Assembly (NCBI GenBank): GCA_035048485.1
Contig: CM068586.1
Coordinates: 28,042,349-28,106,348, forward strand
Reading direction: 5' to 3'
Length of the DNA stretch: 64,000 bases
DNA from: Pteria penguin
Lineage: Eukaryota; Mollusca; Bivalvia; Pterioida; Pteriidae
In this document: piece by piece, positions 37,401 to 44,954 of the stretch
How positions within the stretch are numbered: the stretch's first letter is position 1
Layout of the letters: every line of letters begins with the position of its first letter
Made by a program: the position numbers and the translations under genes
The notes under the pieces: generated by a model
The model's database searches: none
Told to the model about the DNA's origin: nothing
What the model saw: only the letters and a program-made list of their open reading frames with translations

Positions 37401-38362
37401 CTGTGAATCTAACATACGATATTGCATTTTAGTAGGTATAGTTAGTCTGGGAATAAAATTCTTTTGGATAAAATTGTGTGCGAAATTTTATTGATTCTGA
37501 AATCTAGAAATGTTATACTTTCATATAAAGGAAAGACTTTTTCAATTCAGATAACTTGATTTTTCATCCCTCAGTAGAATTAATAGGGCCTTAAATTTGA
37601 CATTGACTGACAAGCGATTACAAACTGCAGTCAACTGCAGTACTTGCCTTTCTGCACAAAACCCCTTGCTCCTTACAACCACCTAATTGTGGAAACGGAG
37701 TCCTTCACAGAACCAAATATTGGTATGGCATCCATTCTCTGAGATCGAAATGAAGTAAAATAATGTTAGAAAGGATATCTTAGGACGTGGTCACACGTTT
37801 TTACTTTATGAAAAACGTTGTTATGGCGTCAAAATGCATTGTGACGTCGAGAGGCCATCTGGTGCTCCTTAGATGCTGTACATCACTTATTCTTGCACGT
37901 GCCTAGATGTAAACAAACCAAAATGGCTGACGATTTGCCTATTCTCACTCCATTTTAACCGCTATTTTCCCATCTCTTCTAATCCCAACCCCTTTCACAG
38001 TCTTCGGCAATGGTCTGCAGCGCAAAACACTTGAATATTGAATATAGTGCTAGCAAATTAGGTACGGTAAAATTTCTTTGATATATACAATATTTTAGCC
38101 TATATATCTCCGATCCCTAAACTTAACTAAGGCCGATATTTTTATATCTACTAGATAATCTAGCTTGAAGTTGTAGTAATCCATTTGGACATTTATCAAA
38201 TAATCTAATGCATGCAAGAATGATACATTTCCACAATTAATCACTTACCCGGAAAATAGCTTGTCTCTTTCTGTAATCCTTATTAGAGTTATAAGCATCA
38301 CTTTCAGAAAACCCCAAGTTGATAGCCAGGTGTTGATCTCTCCTCGAATTTCCTCCAAACAT
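16481..38362 (-). CDS. MAN1B1: ER mannosyl-oligosaccharide 1,2-alpha-mannosidase (GH47), complete, 11 exons
   Basis: Type II ER/Golgi enzyme that trims one alpha-1,2-mannose from Man9GlcNAc2 and times misfolded glycoproteins for ERAD. Coding exons from 5': 38249-38362, 30168-30416, 29374-29550, 29022-29097, 26897-27088, 26323-26471, 25672-25860, 24129-24316, 23200-23323, 17162-17356, 16481-16810; phases join without a break into 660 residues (human about 699). Cytosolic tail 1-48, membrane segment about 49-66, acidic stem to about 205, GH47 barrel to the end. Catalytic carboxylates are present: E247 (SEWFG), D426 ([11 protein letters not shown]), E562 (RPETVES). The family disulfide pair is C491 and C520. 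The calcium-site Thr of the C-terminal TEAHP box reads Ser650 (NSEGHP). The donor of exon 2 (GTGTGT) is non-consensus and is my least certain join. The 7.8 kb intron 1 carries nested transposons. Confidence 0.96.
17530..17837 (+). repeat. Dispersed ACAAG-type non-coding repeat (family 1)
   Basis: Starts ACAAACAAGC, runs through TCAGTGGCACCAAAGTCC, an AGGTCA-rich stretch near 17610, a CAAA/CAGA simple repeat (17745-17785), and ends AATATGCCCCCGATCTATTG, CCAGGGG. The same order recurs at 23547-23812, 30695-30995 and 32012-32276. No open frame beyond the simple repeat. Confidence 0.8.
18345..18822 (+). repeat. Dispersed non-coding repeat (family 2, GAGCTAA end)
   Basis: Contains repeated GAACATATGTGT-like phrases, an AGGTCA cluster (18505-18545), then CGGAGGTATGACTATAGCTC, TCCGGGCACTTTGTGCTGAC and GAGCTAAAA. 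The ending matches that of the element at 22391-23030. Left edge is uncertain. Confidence 0.65.
18938..21501 (+). repeat. Long composite dispersed repeat with complementary ends (family 3)
   Basis: Begins ACAAGAGGCCCAAGTGGGCC, TATATCGCTCACCTGAG and ends CTCACTTGAGCC, TTTGGCTCAGGTGAGCTAAA: the last part is itself a hairpin and is complementary to the start (GCTCACCTGAG / CTCAGGTGAGC). Inside are three diverged copies of a block of about 400-500 bp (around 19590-19930, 20445-20830, 20950-21310: GTGGTGGCGCCACCTGTTCA-like) and two copies of a 200-bp block (19262-19470 and about 20113-20316). A GACGGACGACGG-type run lies just before the terminal hairpin. No protein-coding capacity seen. A shorter relative lies at 31446-31895. 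Confidence 0.8.
19352..19440 (-). repeat. tRNA-like module inside the composite repeat (two copies)
   Basis: On the minus strand, TACCACTTGGTAATTGAAAT then GCGGTTCAAATCCAGC gives an A-box-like and a clear B-box-like segment. The copy at about 20200-20290 is nearly identical. It suggests that a tRNA-derived SINE was captured and duplicated within the larger repeat. Confidence 0.5.
21520..22389 (+). repeat. Dispersed ACAAGAG repeat with internal subrepeats (family 4)
   Basis: Starts AACAAGAGCAATGCC and ends ATGCCCCTCCTTCTTTGAAG, TGAGGCATAA. Between them a unit of about 145-160 bp is repeated at least three times, marked by AAGGGGAATAACTCT near 21888 and 22048 and AAGGGGGATAACTCT near 22191, each followed by a variant of GATGTATC(A/C)GTAT(A/G)(C/T)(A/C)AA. 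Confidence 0.8.
22391..23030 (+). repeat. Dispersed ACAAGAG repeat, GAGCTAT end (family 2)
   Basis: Starts CAAACAAGAGTTGTAAG, shows two AAAGT(T/C)TT...GTAGGTCAAACTTCAAGG-type blocks, and ends CCAGAGGTATGACAATAGTT, CTCCGGACATTCGTCCCAGT, GAGCTAT, like the element at 18345-18822. Confidence 0.75.
23547..23812 (+). repeat. Dispersed ACAAG-type non-coding repeat (family 1)
   Basis: AAACAAGATGTGTTAGTAAA start, CTCAGTGGCAACAAAGTC, AGGTCATTGTCAAGGTCA, then an ACAAACAAAGACAGACAGG run and AATATGCCCCCAATC, CCAGGGGCATAA at the end. Same architecture as 17530-17837. Confidence 0.8.
24505..25570. mobile_element. Candidate DNA transposon with 12-bp inverted ends
   Basis: GGTCGGAATTGC at 24505-24516 is the exact reverse complement of GCAATTCCGACC at 25559-25570, a 1,066 bp span inside one MAN1B1 intron. 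A plus-strand open frame at 24597-24839 (80 codons) matches nothing I recognise. I see no convincing target duplication, so this stays a candidate. Confidence 0.4.
27928..28360. repeat. Diverged tandem duplication, unit about 220 bp
   Basis: GGAACCAATTCAC(T/A)GGAAAGTG begins each copy (about 27928 and 28147); both continue through ATCAACAGAA, TTTGGTTTCATGGCA/TAGCA and AAAATTGCACTT to TAATTAACTAATT. It lies within a MAN1B1 intron and has no coding sequence. Confidence 0.65.
28594..28697. repeat. Foldback element, near-perfect 45-bp arms
   Basis: TGGAATATAATTCTGGT and its complement ACCAGAATTATATTCCA flank the 9-bp spacer TCGTCACGTGC-like centre, and complementarity extends out to GAGGAATGGGTGTC / GACACTTATTCCTT. 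A hairpin of this size within an intron is typical of a MITE. Confidence 0.75.
28766..28819. repeat. Short hairpin, 21-bp arms
   Basis: AAAGGAACACAAACACTCTGA (as two halves, AAAGGAACACAA and ACACTCTGA) pairs with TCAGAGTGTTTATGTTCCTT across a 12-bp loop, one mismatch. It lies 70 bp from the larger foldback. A repeated AATCTTTAAAAGAAAGGA at 28754 and 28860 brackets it. Confidence 0.7.
30583..30720. repeat. Short tandem duplication next to a family-1 repeat
   Basis: GACTCCAAAGTGAATC(T/A)TG followed by ACA(A/C)AAGATG(G/T)GTTTGTG occurs at about 30592 and 30670; the second copy runs directly into the family-1 repeat. Confidence 0.6.
30695..30995 (+). repeat. Dispersed ACAAG-type non-coding repeat (family 1)
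   Basis: ACACAAGATGTGTTTGTG start, GCAGCAACAAAGTCCAAAT, GTCAAGGGTCATGGTCAAGA, CAGACAAACAAACC, ending ATCAAGGGGTATAAAAAG. Same order of segments as 17530-17837. Confidence 0.75.
31076..31268 (+). repeat. tRNA-derived SINE, full copy in MAN1B1 intron
   Basis: Head GTGTAGCTCAGTAGATGAGG (A box) and GGTCCCTGGTTCAACTTC (B box, one change from consensus); body GTGAAAACCGAGGTTCTTTT; end ATCATATACGTGAAATACC. Body and end match the SINE at 201-471, here on the opposite strand. Confidence 0.8.
31446..31895 (+). repeat. Dispersed ACAAGAGGCC repeat, short relative of family 3
   Basis: Starts AACAAGAGGCCTTAGTAGGC, CTATAATGCTCACATGAG and ends ATAGCTCACTTGAGCC, TTCAGCTCTGAG. It contains CAGGGTACCCTCTGGGGCCT and a CAAGTTTCAGTGGTTTTGAA phrase also found in 18938-21501. 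Confidence 0.7.
32012..32276 (+). repeat. Dispersed ACAAG-type non-coding repeat (family 1)
   Basis: CAACAAGATGTGTTTGTGAA start, GCAGCATCAAAGTCCAAAT, CGAAGGTCACAAGGTCAATA, then CAGACAAACAAACAAACAG and AATATGCCCCTGATCTATTG at the end. Confidence 0.75.
32440..33568. other. MAN1B1 intron 1 sequence, nothing recognised
   Basis: AT-rich, with short open frames that look random. No repeat shared with the rest of the window was found by eye. Confidence 0.4.
33569..33630 (+). repeat. 60-bp sequence repeated at 63582-63643
   Basis: AGCTCCAT(G/T)GTGACTTCT, CCACATAACTGAGCCAGTAA and CTCCTCTTTTTTCTTT are shared with 63582-63643, 30 kb away, with about three differences. At the second site it follows the reverse-transcriptase remnant, so it may be part of that element's 3' tail. 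Confidence 0.75.
33881..33900 (+). repeat. Left arm of an outer 20-bp inverted repeat pair
   Basis: GGCCTTAGTTAAGTTTAGGG, present as its exact reverse complement at 38115-38134. The pair encloses the whole 34078-37609 transposon and may be the ends of an older element into which the inner one inserted. Confidence 0.5.
35570..35735 (+). pseudogene. Broken N-terminal coding remnant of the transposon protein
   Basis: A start at about 35573 gives MRKSQV then a stop; the same frame continues [20 protein letters not shown], after which a one-base shift is needed to continue as [19 protein letters not shown] basic, YRERKK-type opening followed by LSAKKLKQR is what I remember from large uncharacterised proteins of aquatic invertebrates that occur in many copies. 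The central part of such a protein seems to be missing before 35776. Confidence 0.5.
35776..36471 (+). CDS. Uncharacterised transposon-borne protein, C-terminal part (231 aa)
   Basis: Intact open frame of 232 codons with stop at 36469-36471, lying antisense to MAN1B1 in its first intron. No catalytic motif is visible. Residues about 80-95 hold a Cys-rich turn (SCYCSPW...DCTSW). Residues about 130-185 ([37 protein letters not shown]) have the alternating pattern of a small beta-barrel of Tudor/Agenet type, then KWP...[11 protein letters not shown]. This fits the C-terminal part of a larger mobile-element protein; the first Met may be internal, since the coding remnant at 35570-35735 precedes it. 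The enzyme core, if any, is absent, so the copy is probably non-autonomous. Function is not assigned. Confidence 0.6.
   Translation: MSVKQGKCQIQSANVFHRWATNENPTVIKYYYVSKNDYELSQKEVQSMLTNSLAVPGTLKLHSVIPLSEMKVDVRDRSCYCSPWSVNVLTTDCTSWTYHDVKKREVALEHNEQDVDQTMEVLAEEQHLREWTNVYVVVGNFVSAIYQGNRFIGKVTEIDEGEVLIYFMEKAGKTANYKWPKQLDEIWIPLNKILEQIEEPLPTGKNKRSFTITNKSAIENAYSQWKSCEIE
37149..37328 (+). repeat. tRNA-derived SINE nested in the DNA transposon
   Basis: Head GGTGTAGTGGTTAAGCGC (A box) and GATCCGGGTTCGATTCCCGG (B box with a perfect T-arm stem), a short body AAAGCGACGTAAAACACC, and a tail of AATC/AACC repeats. It differs in body from the SINE at 201-471, so it is a second family. A true tRNA gene is unlikely because the 3' acceptor side is replaced by the SINE body. 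Confidence 0.85.
38115..38134 (-). repeat. Right arm of the outer 20-bp inverted repeat pair
   Basis: Exact reverse complement of 33881-33900; similarity continues a few bases inward (GATCGGAGATATA against GACCGGGAATATA). It lies 115 bp from the MAN1B1 first exon. Confidence 0.5.
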
Positions 38363-38890
38363 TTTGCAAAATTTTAGGCAGGTATCTTATCAGGAAAACA
38401 TTTTAGGATGGAACTTGCATGCCACTAAGAAAGACATGCACGTGAAATTAATATAATAGTCTCATCAATCCGTCATATGCTCTGATGCTATCGATGTGAT
38501 ACACGTAGATTGTTGTGAAAGGGCGATTCTATATTGTATACCAATAACGGACAACAATAATCCGGATTCTTGAATAGTACCACATATATAAGTGAAGTGA
38601 GAAGGTAAATAAGTTAGTGAGCTTTATTTAGAGTAGCACAATGATCTATGATCGACACAGGCACGTTGCGTGCTTGCGTGCGCCTAGGTGTAAGTTCTGT
38701 CTTGAGAGGTCAGTTCAACTTACAAATGTGAATAAAGGGGTACTAGACGATAGTTTATAATCACACGTTTAATGCCAACTCGCCTAAAATAACATCTTTC
38801 TTAATTAAATAATTTAATTCTTTTAATGACCTTTACCTATATGGCAAATTTAACTGCATTAACCCTTATTCATTAATACTTGATACCCTT
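38363..38890. other. Region upstream of the MAN1B1 start codon
   Basis: Holds the 5' UTR and presumably the promoter of MAN1B1 (transcribed leftward). I see no clear TATA box at a suitable distance and no coding sequence. Confidence 0.4.
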
Positions 38891-38893
38891 AAA

Positions 38894-39022
<129 letters not shown>

Positions 39023-39251
39023 GTAGACAATAGGGTTCGCCGCTGAAACCTTTATTATGAGCAATATAAAGGTTATAAGAGTGATCTGTTATGGCGTTAT
39101 GTAGTAAGGTACCTTTCACGTGCTGTGGTATAACACGGAGGTGTGGAAAGAGTACTGATTGACAGCAGATGAAGCGATTACAATTGTCTGAAGTTTTCAA
39201 TAATTGTATAAACGATAATACGTACTGCGGACCTGGAGTTTGGTATAGAAT

Positions 39252-40318
39252 CAGGCGCGGATCCGCCGAAGGGGGCACCATAGTCTATTTTAGGGCCTAT
39301 TTTACTGCATTTCTGTCTTAAATTTCCAAAAGTTCGCTGGGTCGCTTCGCTCGCCAGTTATTCTCTCATATTTCTTTAAATTTATAGTTGAAAAAAAAAA
39401 AATCGTTGACTCGCTTCACTCACGATCAATTTCACGATAGATCTCTCCTGATCCCCGTTTATGATCCATAATATCCAGAGGGAAACGAAATATATACGTG
39501 TGCAATCCAAATTAATATCTAGCGCACAAATGTTCGGCCACTTGGCCTCAAGCGAGTAAAATCGTATGACTACTTGCACATCGTGTAGCAAATGTTACAA
39601 ATGTTTGAAACTACGCGCTGTACAAAATGGATTTTACTTATCCATAAAATTTTACTCAAATACGTCTTGCACATCGTGTAGCTTCAGTACAAATTTTTGA
39701 AACGCTTGTACTGAAGCTACACGATGTACAGGATGGATTTCACTTATAGCCATTTCTAGAATAGTTTATTTTCACAACGTATATTGTATCTCCAAAAGTC
39801 TCAAATACAGGAGCTTCCGTGTAGGGGGACTTTGCACCTTGTTCCCTTACCAAGGATTTACTCTGCATCCACCGGGGACCTATAGGCAGTCCTTAGACCC
39901 TGCGCCGAGTTTTACGCTTCCTCCAACTAAAACTCTGGATCCATGCCTGATAAAACTTCCGTGAATTAGAACAAAAGGGGCCTAAAATGGCACACATGAT
40001 TTTGCAACGAGATTTTTGTCATATCTTCTCAGGGAAACCCCATCCCCACCTATGGGAGGAAGGGAGGGGTGAACATGATAATTTTTGACCGAAAATATTA
40101 AGACAGTTTTCTTCCGATTTTACGGAATATTTGAAGTCAAGAAAATGTTGATGAATAATGCAAAAAAGAGCACCAGATTGCACCATTTTGCCTCATGTTT
40201 GCAAAATTTTCTCGGGCGAACCCCCACCTATGGGAGGGGCGGACCCCTCCCCATTCGGCACTTCGGGCCTTAATTGTGAGATCCCCCCCCGGCACATGAG
40301 GTTCTGGATCCGGGCCTG
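39252..40318. mobile_element. Candidate non-autonomous transposon, CAGGCNCGGATCC ends
   Basis: CAGGCGCGGATCC at 39252 is matched by GGATCCGGGCCTG ending at 40318 (one mismatch as an inverted pair). A second possible right end, GGATCCATGCCTG, lies at about 39938-39950. Within are two related GC-rich phrases (CCCCACCTATGGGAGG near 40041, CCCCCACCTATGGGAGGGGC near 40215) and a strong hairpin at 39668-39730. No intact protein. Target duplication not evident. Confidence 0.45.
39668..39730. repeat. Hairpin with 25-bp arms and 13-bp loop
   Basis: Arms 39668-39692 and 39706-39730 (ATCGTGTAGCTTCAGTACAA against TTGTACTGAAGCTACACGAT) are complementary except for one position that would be a G-U pair. 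CTTGCACATCGTGTAGC also appears singly at about 39572. Size and pairing resemble a precursor microRNA, but it sits in repeat DNA. Confidence 0.75.
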
Positions 40319-41212
40319 TCAATTGCAGGAAAGGGGAAGTGTATACATTTTATAAAACAAACAAACCAAAAAAAAAAAAATCATGTTTTAAAGGAAAGAT
40401 ATGCAGCAAAGTCGCACTCCAGACAAAAAAGTGTTCTGTCAATACGATTCATTTCTTTCCTCGTTTAAAAAGAAACACATTATGTAATAGATCTACACCC
40501 GAAAGCAATAGAGTTTGTAGGATTTGTTTAAATCGACAATGAAATGCAAACGACACCAAAGGCAATGGAAACATTTCATTTTAAAACGAGAACACATTAT
40601 ATTCGTTTAATATTTTTAAACTACATGCAGTTTTATCTATAGAATATTAAAATGTGATAGTATATATTTTGACGATAAAATAGCCATGAAATAGAATATC
40701 CTCCTCCGAATAACATGATAGAATTTTCGAACTTAGAAAACAATAACTATATATGACTTTATTTATTGTTTTAATATTGTTTGTATCCTATTGGGTATGA
40801 ATTTTAACAATATTTGCATGTTTAATAATGAATAACCAGAACAAAGTGATCAGGTAATTTCGGTAAATGGTAAATTTGGTATATACAGAAAATAAATTCG
40901 GTACATAGTATTTTCTGTACTCAGTAAATTCAGTATGTTATTGGTATTTTCGGTACATAAGGATTGTGAAATAAATGAAAAGCAGGATTAAATTTGTTGT
41001 TTTTATTAATGACCATTTGTCGATGCTTTGAATATGGGATATGCTTTGATATGGCTTGGGTGAAAATATAAAATAACAAACCACTCTATGCCACAAATTT
41101 TCGACAACTTTCCCTTTATCGAGTAAAATTACGATGTATATGAAAATATGCTTTAAATGTATAAACTCGCGAAGTAAATGCCGAAAAATTTCAAGTGGCA
41201 AATAATAACATA
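40319..41212. other. AT-rich DNA, no gene
   Basis: Short interspersed TTCGGTA(C/A)A motifs at 40859-40960; otherwise nothing recognisable on either strand. Confidence 0.4.
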
Positions 41213-41395
41213 AAATTTATCGGGAATTAAACTCCATATCACATTGCCTCACATGGCAAAATTTGTCGGGATTTGAACTCCAGATCACAAGAATATAAAT
41301 GGTTTTGTATTACAAAATTTGTCGGGAATTCAAACTTCAAATCATATGATCTTATATGGCTAAATTCGTTGATATTCGAACTCCAAATAATTAAA
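41213..41395. repeat. Irregular tandem repeat, four copies, about 45-56 bp
   Basis: AAATTTGTCGGGATTTGAAC, TCCAGATCA-like units begin near 41213, 41259, 41315 and 41362 with many substitutions. Confidence 0.55.
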
Positions 41396-41684
41396 AAATC
41401 TTCGGTGTATTACATATGCCTCATTCTTACGTGTACTTATTGCTAAATTATTTTACTAATTTCATTGGGTGAAAAACCCAGACTCCTACCACACAATTCG
41501 GTTGATTTGCGATATTTTACAGTGGCGTAGCTACCAGTACGTCAAATACACACATGCGTACACATCATTTTGTCAAAAATATAGTGTCTCATGAGAGAGG
41601 GAGAAGTGGTCGTTCTGATGTGAAGTTACGAAGTTTATTTGTTCTGTTTGAATGATGTCAGTTCAATCGAACCTAAACAAGAGC

Positions 41685-42630
41685 AACGCCTAGCGTGGCA
41701 TAATACGCCCGTCGCTTAATTCGGACGGGATCAATTCGCATTTGGAATGATTTTCATGAAAAACATCTGACGTTTACTAAAGTTAATTGCGTTTCATAGC
41801 ATTTTATCATAGGAATAAGTCCAAGGGCAATAACTCCTGCAGAAATGGTCCTATCAAACCCATCTTGGAACTTCACCTGCAAAAAAAAAAAAACCTTGAA
41901 ATTTTTTAGTACAACCCCCCTCCTAAAATTATTAATTTCTGAAAAATGAAGAAAAAGATATAAATACCTGTAAAATATGTGGAATTTGGTAAATTTTACT
42001 TGTTTCATGATAAATTTCATAATGTTTTTACAAAAATTAGATTTTTAATTAATTTTCAAAACAAAATCTTGAAATTTATAAGTCCAAGGGCCATAAATCC
42101 ATCAAAAGTAGGTCAATCGTAACAAAACTCGAACTTGTACTGACGCCGCTTGAAATAAACCTATATACCAAATTTCAACTTAATATCTTGAAAGACGGCA
42201 AAAAACGTCCGGAAAACATGACCTAGGATATAAGGTCACCCCCCCCCCCCTCCCTCTAAAATTATAAATTTCTCAAAAATGAAGGAAAAGATATAAAACC
42301 CGTAACATATCTGATAGTTGGTACATTTTACTTGTTTCATGAGAAATTTCATAATGTTTTCACAAAAAAAAAGAAGTTTTTAAATGAATTTCTGAAAAAA
42401 ATCTTGAAATTTATAAGTCCAAGGGCCATAAATCTGTCAAAAGTAGGTCAATCGTAACAAAACTCGAACTGGTACTGACGCCGCTTGAAATAAAGCTATA
42501 TACCAAAACTTCAACTCAATATCTTGAAAGACGGCAAAAAAAGTCCGGAAAAATGACCCCGGACGGACGGAAGCACGGACACACGGACGGACGCAATAAT
42601 ACGTCCCGTCTAATGAGGGCGTATAAAAAC
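41685..42630 (+). repeat. Dispersed ACAAGAG repeat with two internal units (family 5)
   Basis: Starts AAACAAGAGCAACGCC, AATACGCCCGTCG and ends GGACGGACGGAAGCACGGAC, AATACGTCCCGTC, GAGGGCGTATAAAA. A unit of about 360 bp (AAGTCCAAGGGCCATAAAT, GTAGGTCAATCGTAACAAAA, CTGACGCCGCTTGAAATAAA, AAAGACGGCAAAAAA) is present twice. The ends GGCATAATACGCCC and GAGGGCGTAT are partly complementary. Confidence 0.8.
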
Positions 42631-43781
42631 GAAAAAGATCCAAAAGTAGCAGCGGCAGTTTAAAACAAGTTGAAAACTCAGGGCCGTCCTACCCCGACAT
42701 TGTCACGCTGCCAGAAGCAGATTGAAAATATGTTTAAAGAGAGCAACAATGACAAATGAACGCATTTCGGGCTTCGCTTTACTACATTCCCACAAAGATA
42801 TGGGTATTGATTAAGGCAACGTCATCCAACGTTTTGCAGAAGGCAAAAGAAGACGTCTTTTCTTTCCTTTCCAAAAATAAAAGGGTTGTAAGAAACATAT
42901 GCCGTGTATCAATTAGGTACCATCACATATGACGCATAATATACCATTCAGGATTACATTTTGTTTTGTATTTCAAAGTTTGTGTGTACTTTGAAAGATG
43001 TTCATATTTTGAATATTTCTTTCTTTTAAAAAGATTCAGAATGACGATTTTACCTTTCTTAAAAACACTAAAATCCATTAGATTCCGAGGGCTTCGACCC
43101 CTAGGCTCCCACCAGGACTTCGCTCGGACCCACTGCGGGCTTCAAGGCAGCCCCCAAACCCGCTGCCTTTCTGATGCGTACACATCATTTGCACTCTGGC
43201 TACGACCCTGTAATTTAGGCCGATATGTAGACACATTTAATTTAGTATTGCCGCTCACCATAATGATAAAACAAGAACTCGATCTATATATCCGGTCAAC
43301 TCCATGTGCATGAATATTTACATGTTGTTCTATACATGTACATCTACTGGTATATTTTCTACATTACAAACAACGACAATTTAACTGTTTTACTTGTTAA
43401 TGTCATTAAGTATAAATATATAGTTAAAAGCTCAACACTATTTACAAAAACCAATAACGGTATCACGAATACGTTTATATTTGTGTTTCTTCATTTTTAT
43501 TCAAACATGCAAATATTCTTAAAATTCATACCAAATAGGTTACAAATACTATTGAATCAATTAATAAAGGCATACATATCTATAAAAGCCAATTCAACAC
43601 ACAATTCCACGGACGCACCTTTATTTCCCCGGGCTGCTCCGGGCTATTTTATGCATGACCCTTATAAAAGTAATACATCCAGTTCAAACGTACCATATAC
43701 ACAGCACAAAAAGAAGTGAAATGAATCTTAATATACAAAAGAGTGCCTTTGCAGGTTTGAATAAATCAATGCATCATTCTT
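42631..43781. other. Intergenic, transposon debris
   Basis: A GC-rich piece at 43085-43215 (CCACCAGGACTTCGCTCGGA, CTCTGGCTACGACCCTG) shares GCGTACACATCATTT with about 41556-41570 and looks like transposon termini. The remainder is AT-rich without recognised genes. Confidence 0.4.
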
Positions 43782-44949
43782 TCACATGCAACTTAAGATA
43801 TCGGTATGACCGTCGGTAGATACGTTTTCCAGACTACTGTTACAAAGCGAGGAAAGTATGTTGTGCTTTTCTAATACAAAAAGGTCGCCCTTCTCTACTC
43901 TATCTCCTACATAATTATCGACAATATTTTTGTCGATACTATCTTTTTTGTTGTAAAAAATGCTATATCTGAATTTTTCCTTTTTGTGACTTTTATGTTG
44001 AACAACAGAAATTGATACATCTAACGTCACTGGTGTACTGTCCGTTTCTATTTCACATTTACTGATTTCATTTCTAGCTTCATTTTGAATATTTCTGTCT
44101 TGACATAATTGTGCTGTTTTGCTAATAGCTGTAGTATTTTCTATGCTTAAATCATAAAACTCGATCTTCTGTCTAGCTAAATTTGCCCTATAAGCCTCAC
44201 TTCGACAACACGAAAAGATAAGCTTCAAATGTAGCCGGGGCTCCCCAAACCTCCATATAACGAAGCAATCATTTACAATTATGATCACGGAGCGCATTAA
44301 GTGGATGTAGAAATACAGAAGCATCCAGTCAGTATCCAAGAAGTAAAGAGTGCTCAAGACTACATAGACCACCACGTGTGGTAGCATTATACGAACATTT
44401 TTGTATGACGTAACGCTTGCTTTATTAACAGCTGTCTGGTGGTGAATGGGAACGACTCGATTATTTATTTTGTAAACTATTATGACGATTTTGAAGTTTA
44501 TGATAATGAATATGACAAGGAAAACAAATCTAATTGCAAAGAAAAAGAATCTTTCCAAGTTTTCCACCATAAGTACTTCGCATATAGTGAGAGTTAAGGC
44601 GATCACCCAGAGCGAGAGACAATATATACCTATTCGATAGTTGGTACACTTGGAAAGGTAATTGATCGAGAATGTCAGACTCAGCAACTTGTCCAGTGGT
44701 ATTGACGTTACCAATAACATTTCCAGCAAAGTTGTGAATTTCAGCAAAGCACGTTGAATTAGAATGAAATATGCATTATTTTCCATCATTGTTAGGAAAA
44801 GCGTCAATGTTATGGTCAATGTGTAGAATATCTCCACAGATAACAGATTGTACACTAGAACTCTGACTTGAACAGGAAATTTGACACATCGTTTGAAGAC
44901 AACTATACTCACTATAGGGTCACACATCACCAGTAGACAGAGTGCCGTT
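43782..44949 (-). pseudogene. Seven-transmembrane (rhodopsin-like) receptor, main part, split by retrotransposon
   Basis: Receptor of the plasma membrane, ligand unknown. This part, with 62 bp at 52449-52510, forms one continuous 409-codon frame when the BEL element and one GGTAC copy are ignored; the stop is at 43782-43784. Hydrophobic segments in order fit TM1-TM7: CLLVMCDPIVSIVVF, LLSVEIFYTLTITLTLFL, TTLLEMLLVTSIPLDKLLSL, GIYCLSLWVIALTLTI, FAIRFVFLVIFIIINFKIVI, LPHVVVYVVLSTLYFL and LMRSVIIIVNDCFVIWRF, followed by a helix-8-like EPRLHLKLIFSCC and a Ser/Thr-rich tail. TM4 keeps Trp; the DRY box reads LDK, NPxxY reads NDCFV, and no CWxP is seen, so it is a divergent class A receptor. With the insertion, only a start inside TM1 (Met at 44930) remains next to it. 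Confidence 0.75.
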
Positions 44950-44954
44950 GGTAC
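44950..44954. repeat. Target site duplication GGTAC (left)
   Basis: GGTAC immediately before the left LTR, repeated at 52449-52453 immediately after the right LTR. Five bases is normal for BEL/Pao and marks one simple integration. Confidence 0.95.

Larger units (their letters stand above)
34078..37609. mobile_element. DNA transposon, 3.5 kb, inverted ends, possible ACAA target duplication
   Basis: Left end CAGTCAATGTCAAATTTTTA, AGGCCC (34078-34104) matches the reverse complement of the right end (37584-37609) with one small length difference. Flanks are ACAA (34074-34077) and ACAA (37610-37613), compatible with a 4-bp target duplication. Inside are an ORF (35776-36471), remnants of an upstream coding part (35570-35735), eight copies of AACATCCGTT/AACGGATGTT, and a nested SINE. 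The repeated motif is a plausible transposase-binding site. The superfamily is unclear: the ends start CAG, but a 4-bp duplication does not fit hAT. Ends could be shifted by a few bases. Confidence 0.6.

Noticed and set aside
43306..43719. 137-codon plus-strand frame
   Set aside because: AT-rich composition and no motif; likely chance.
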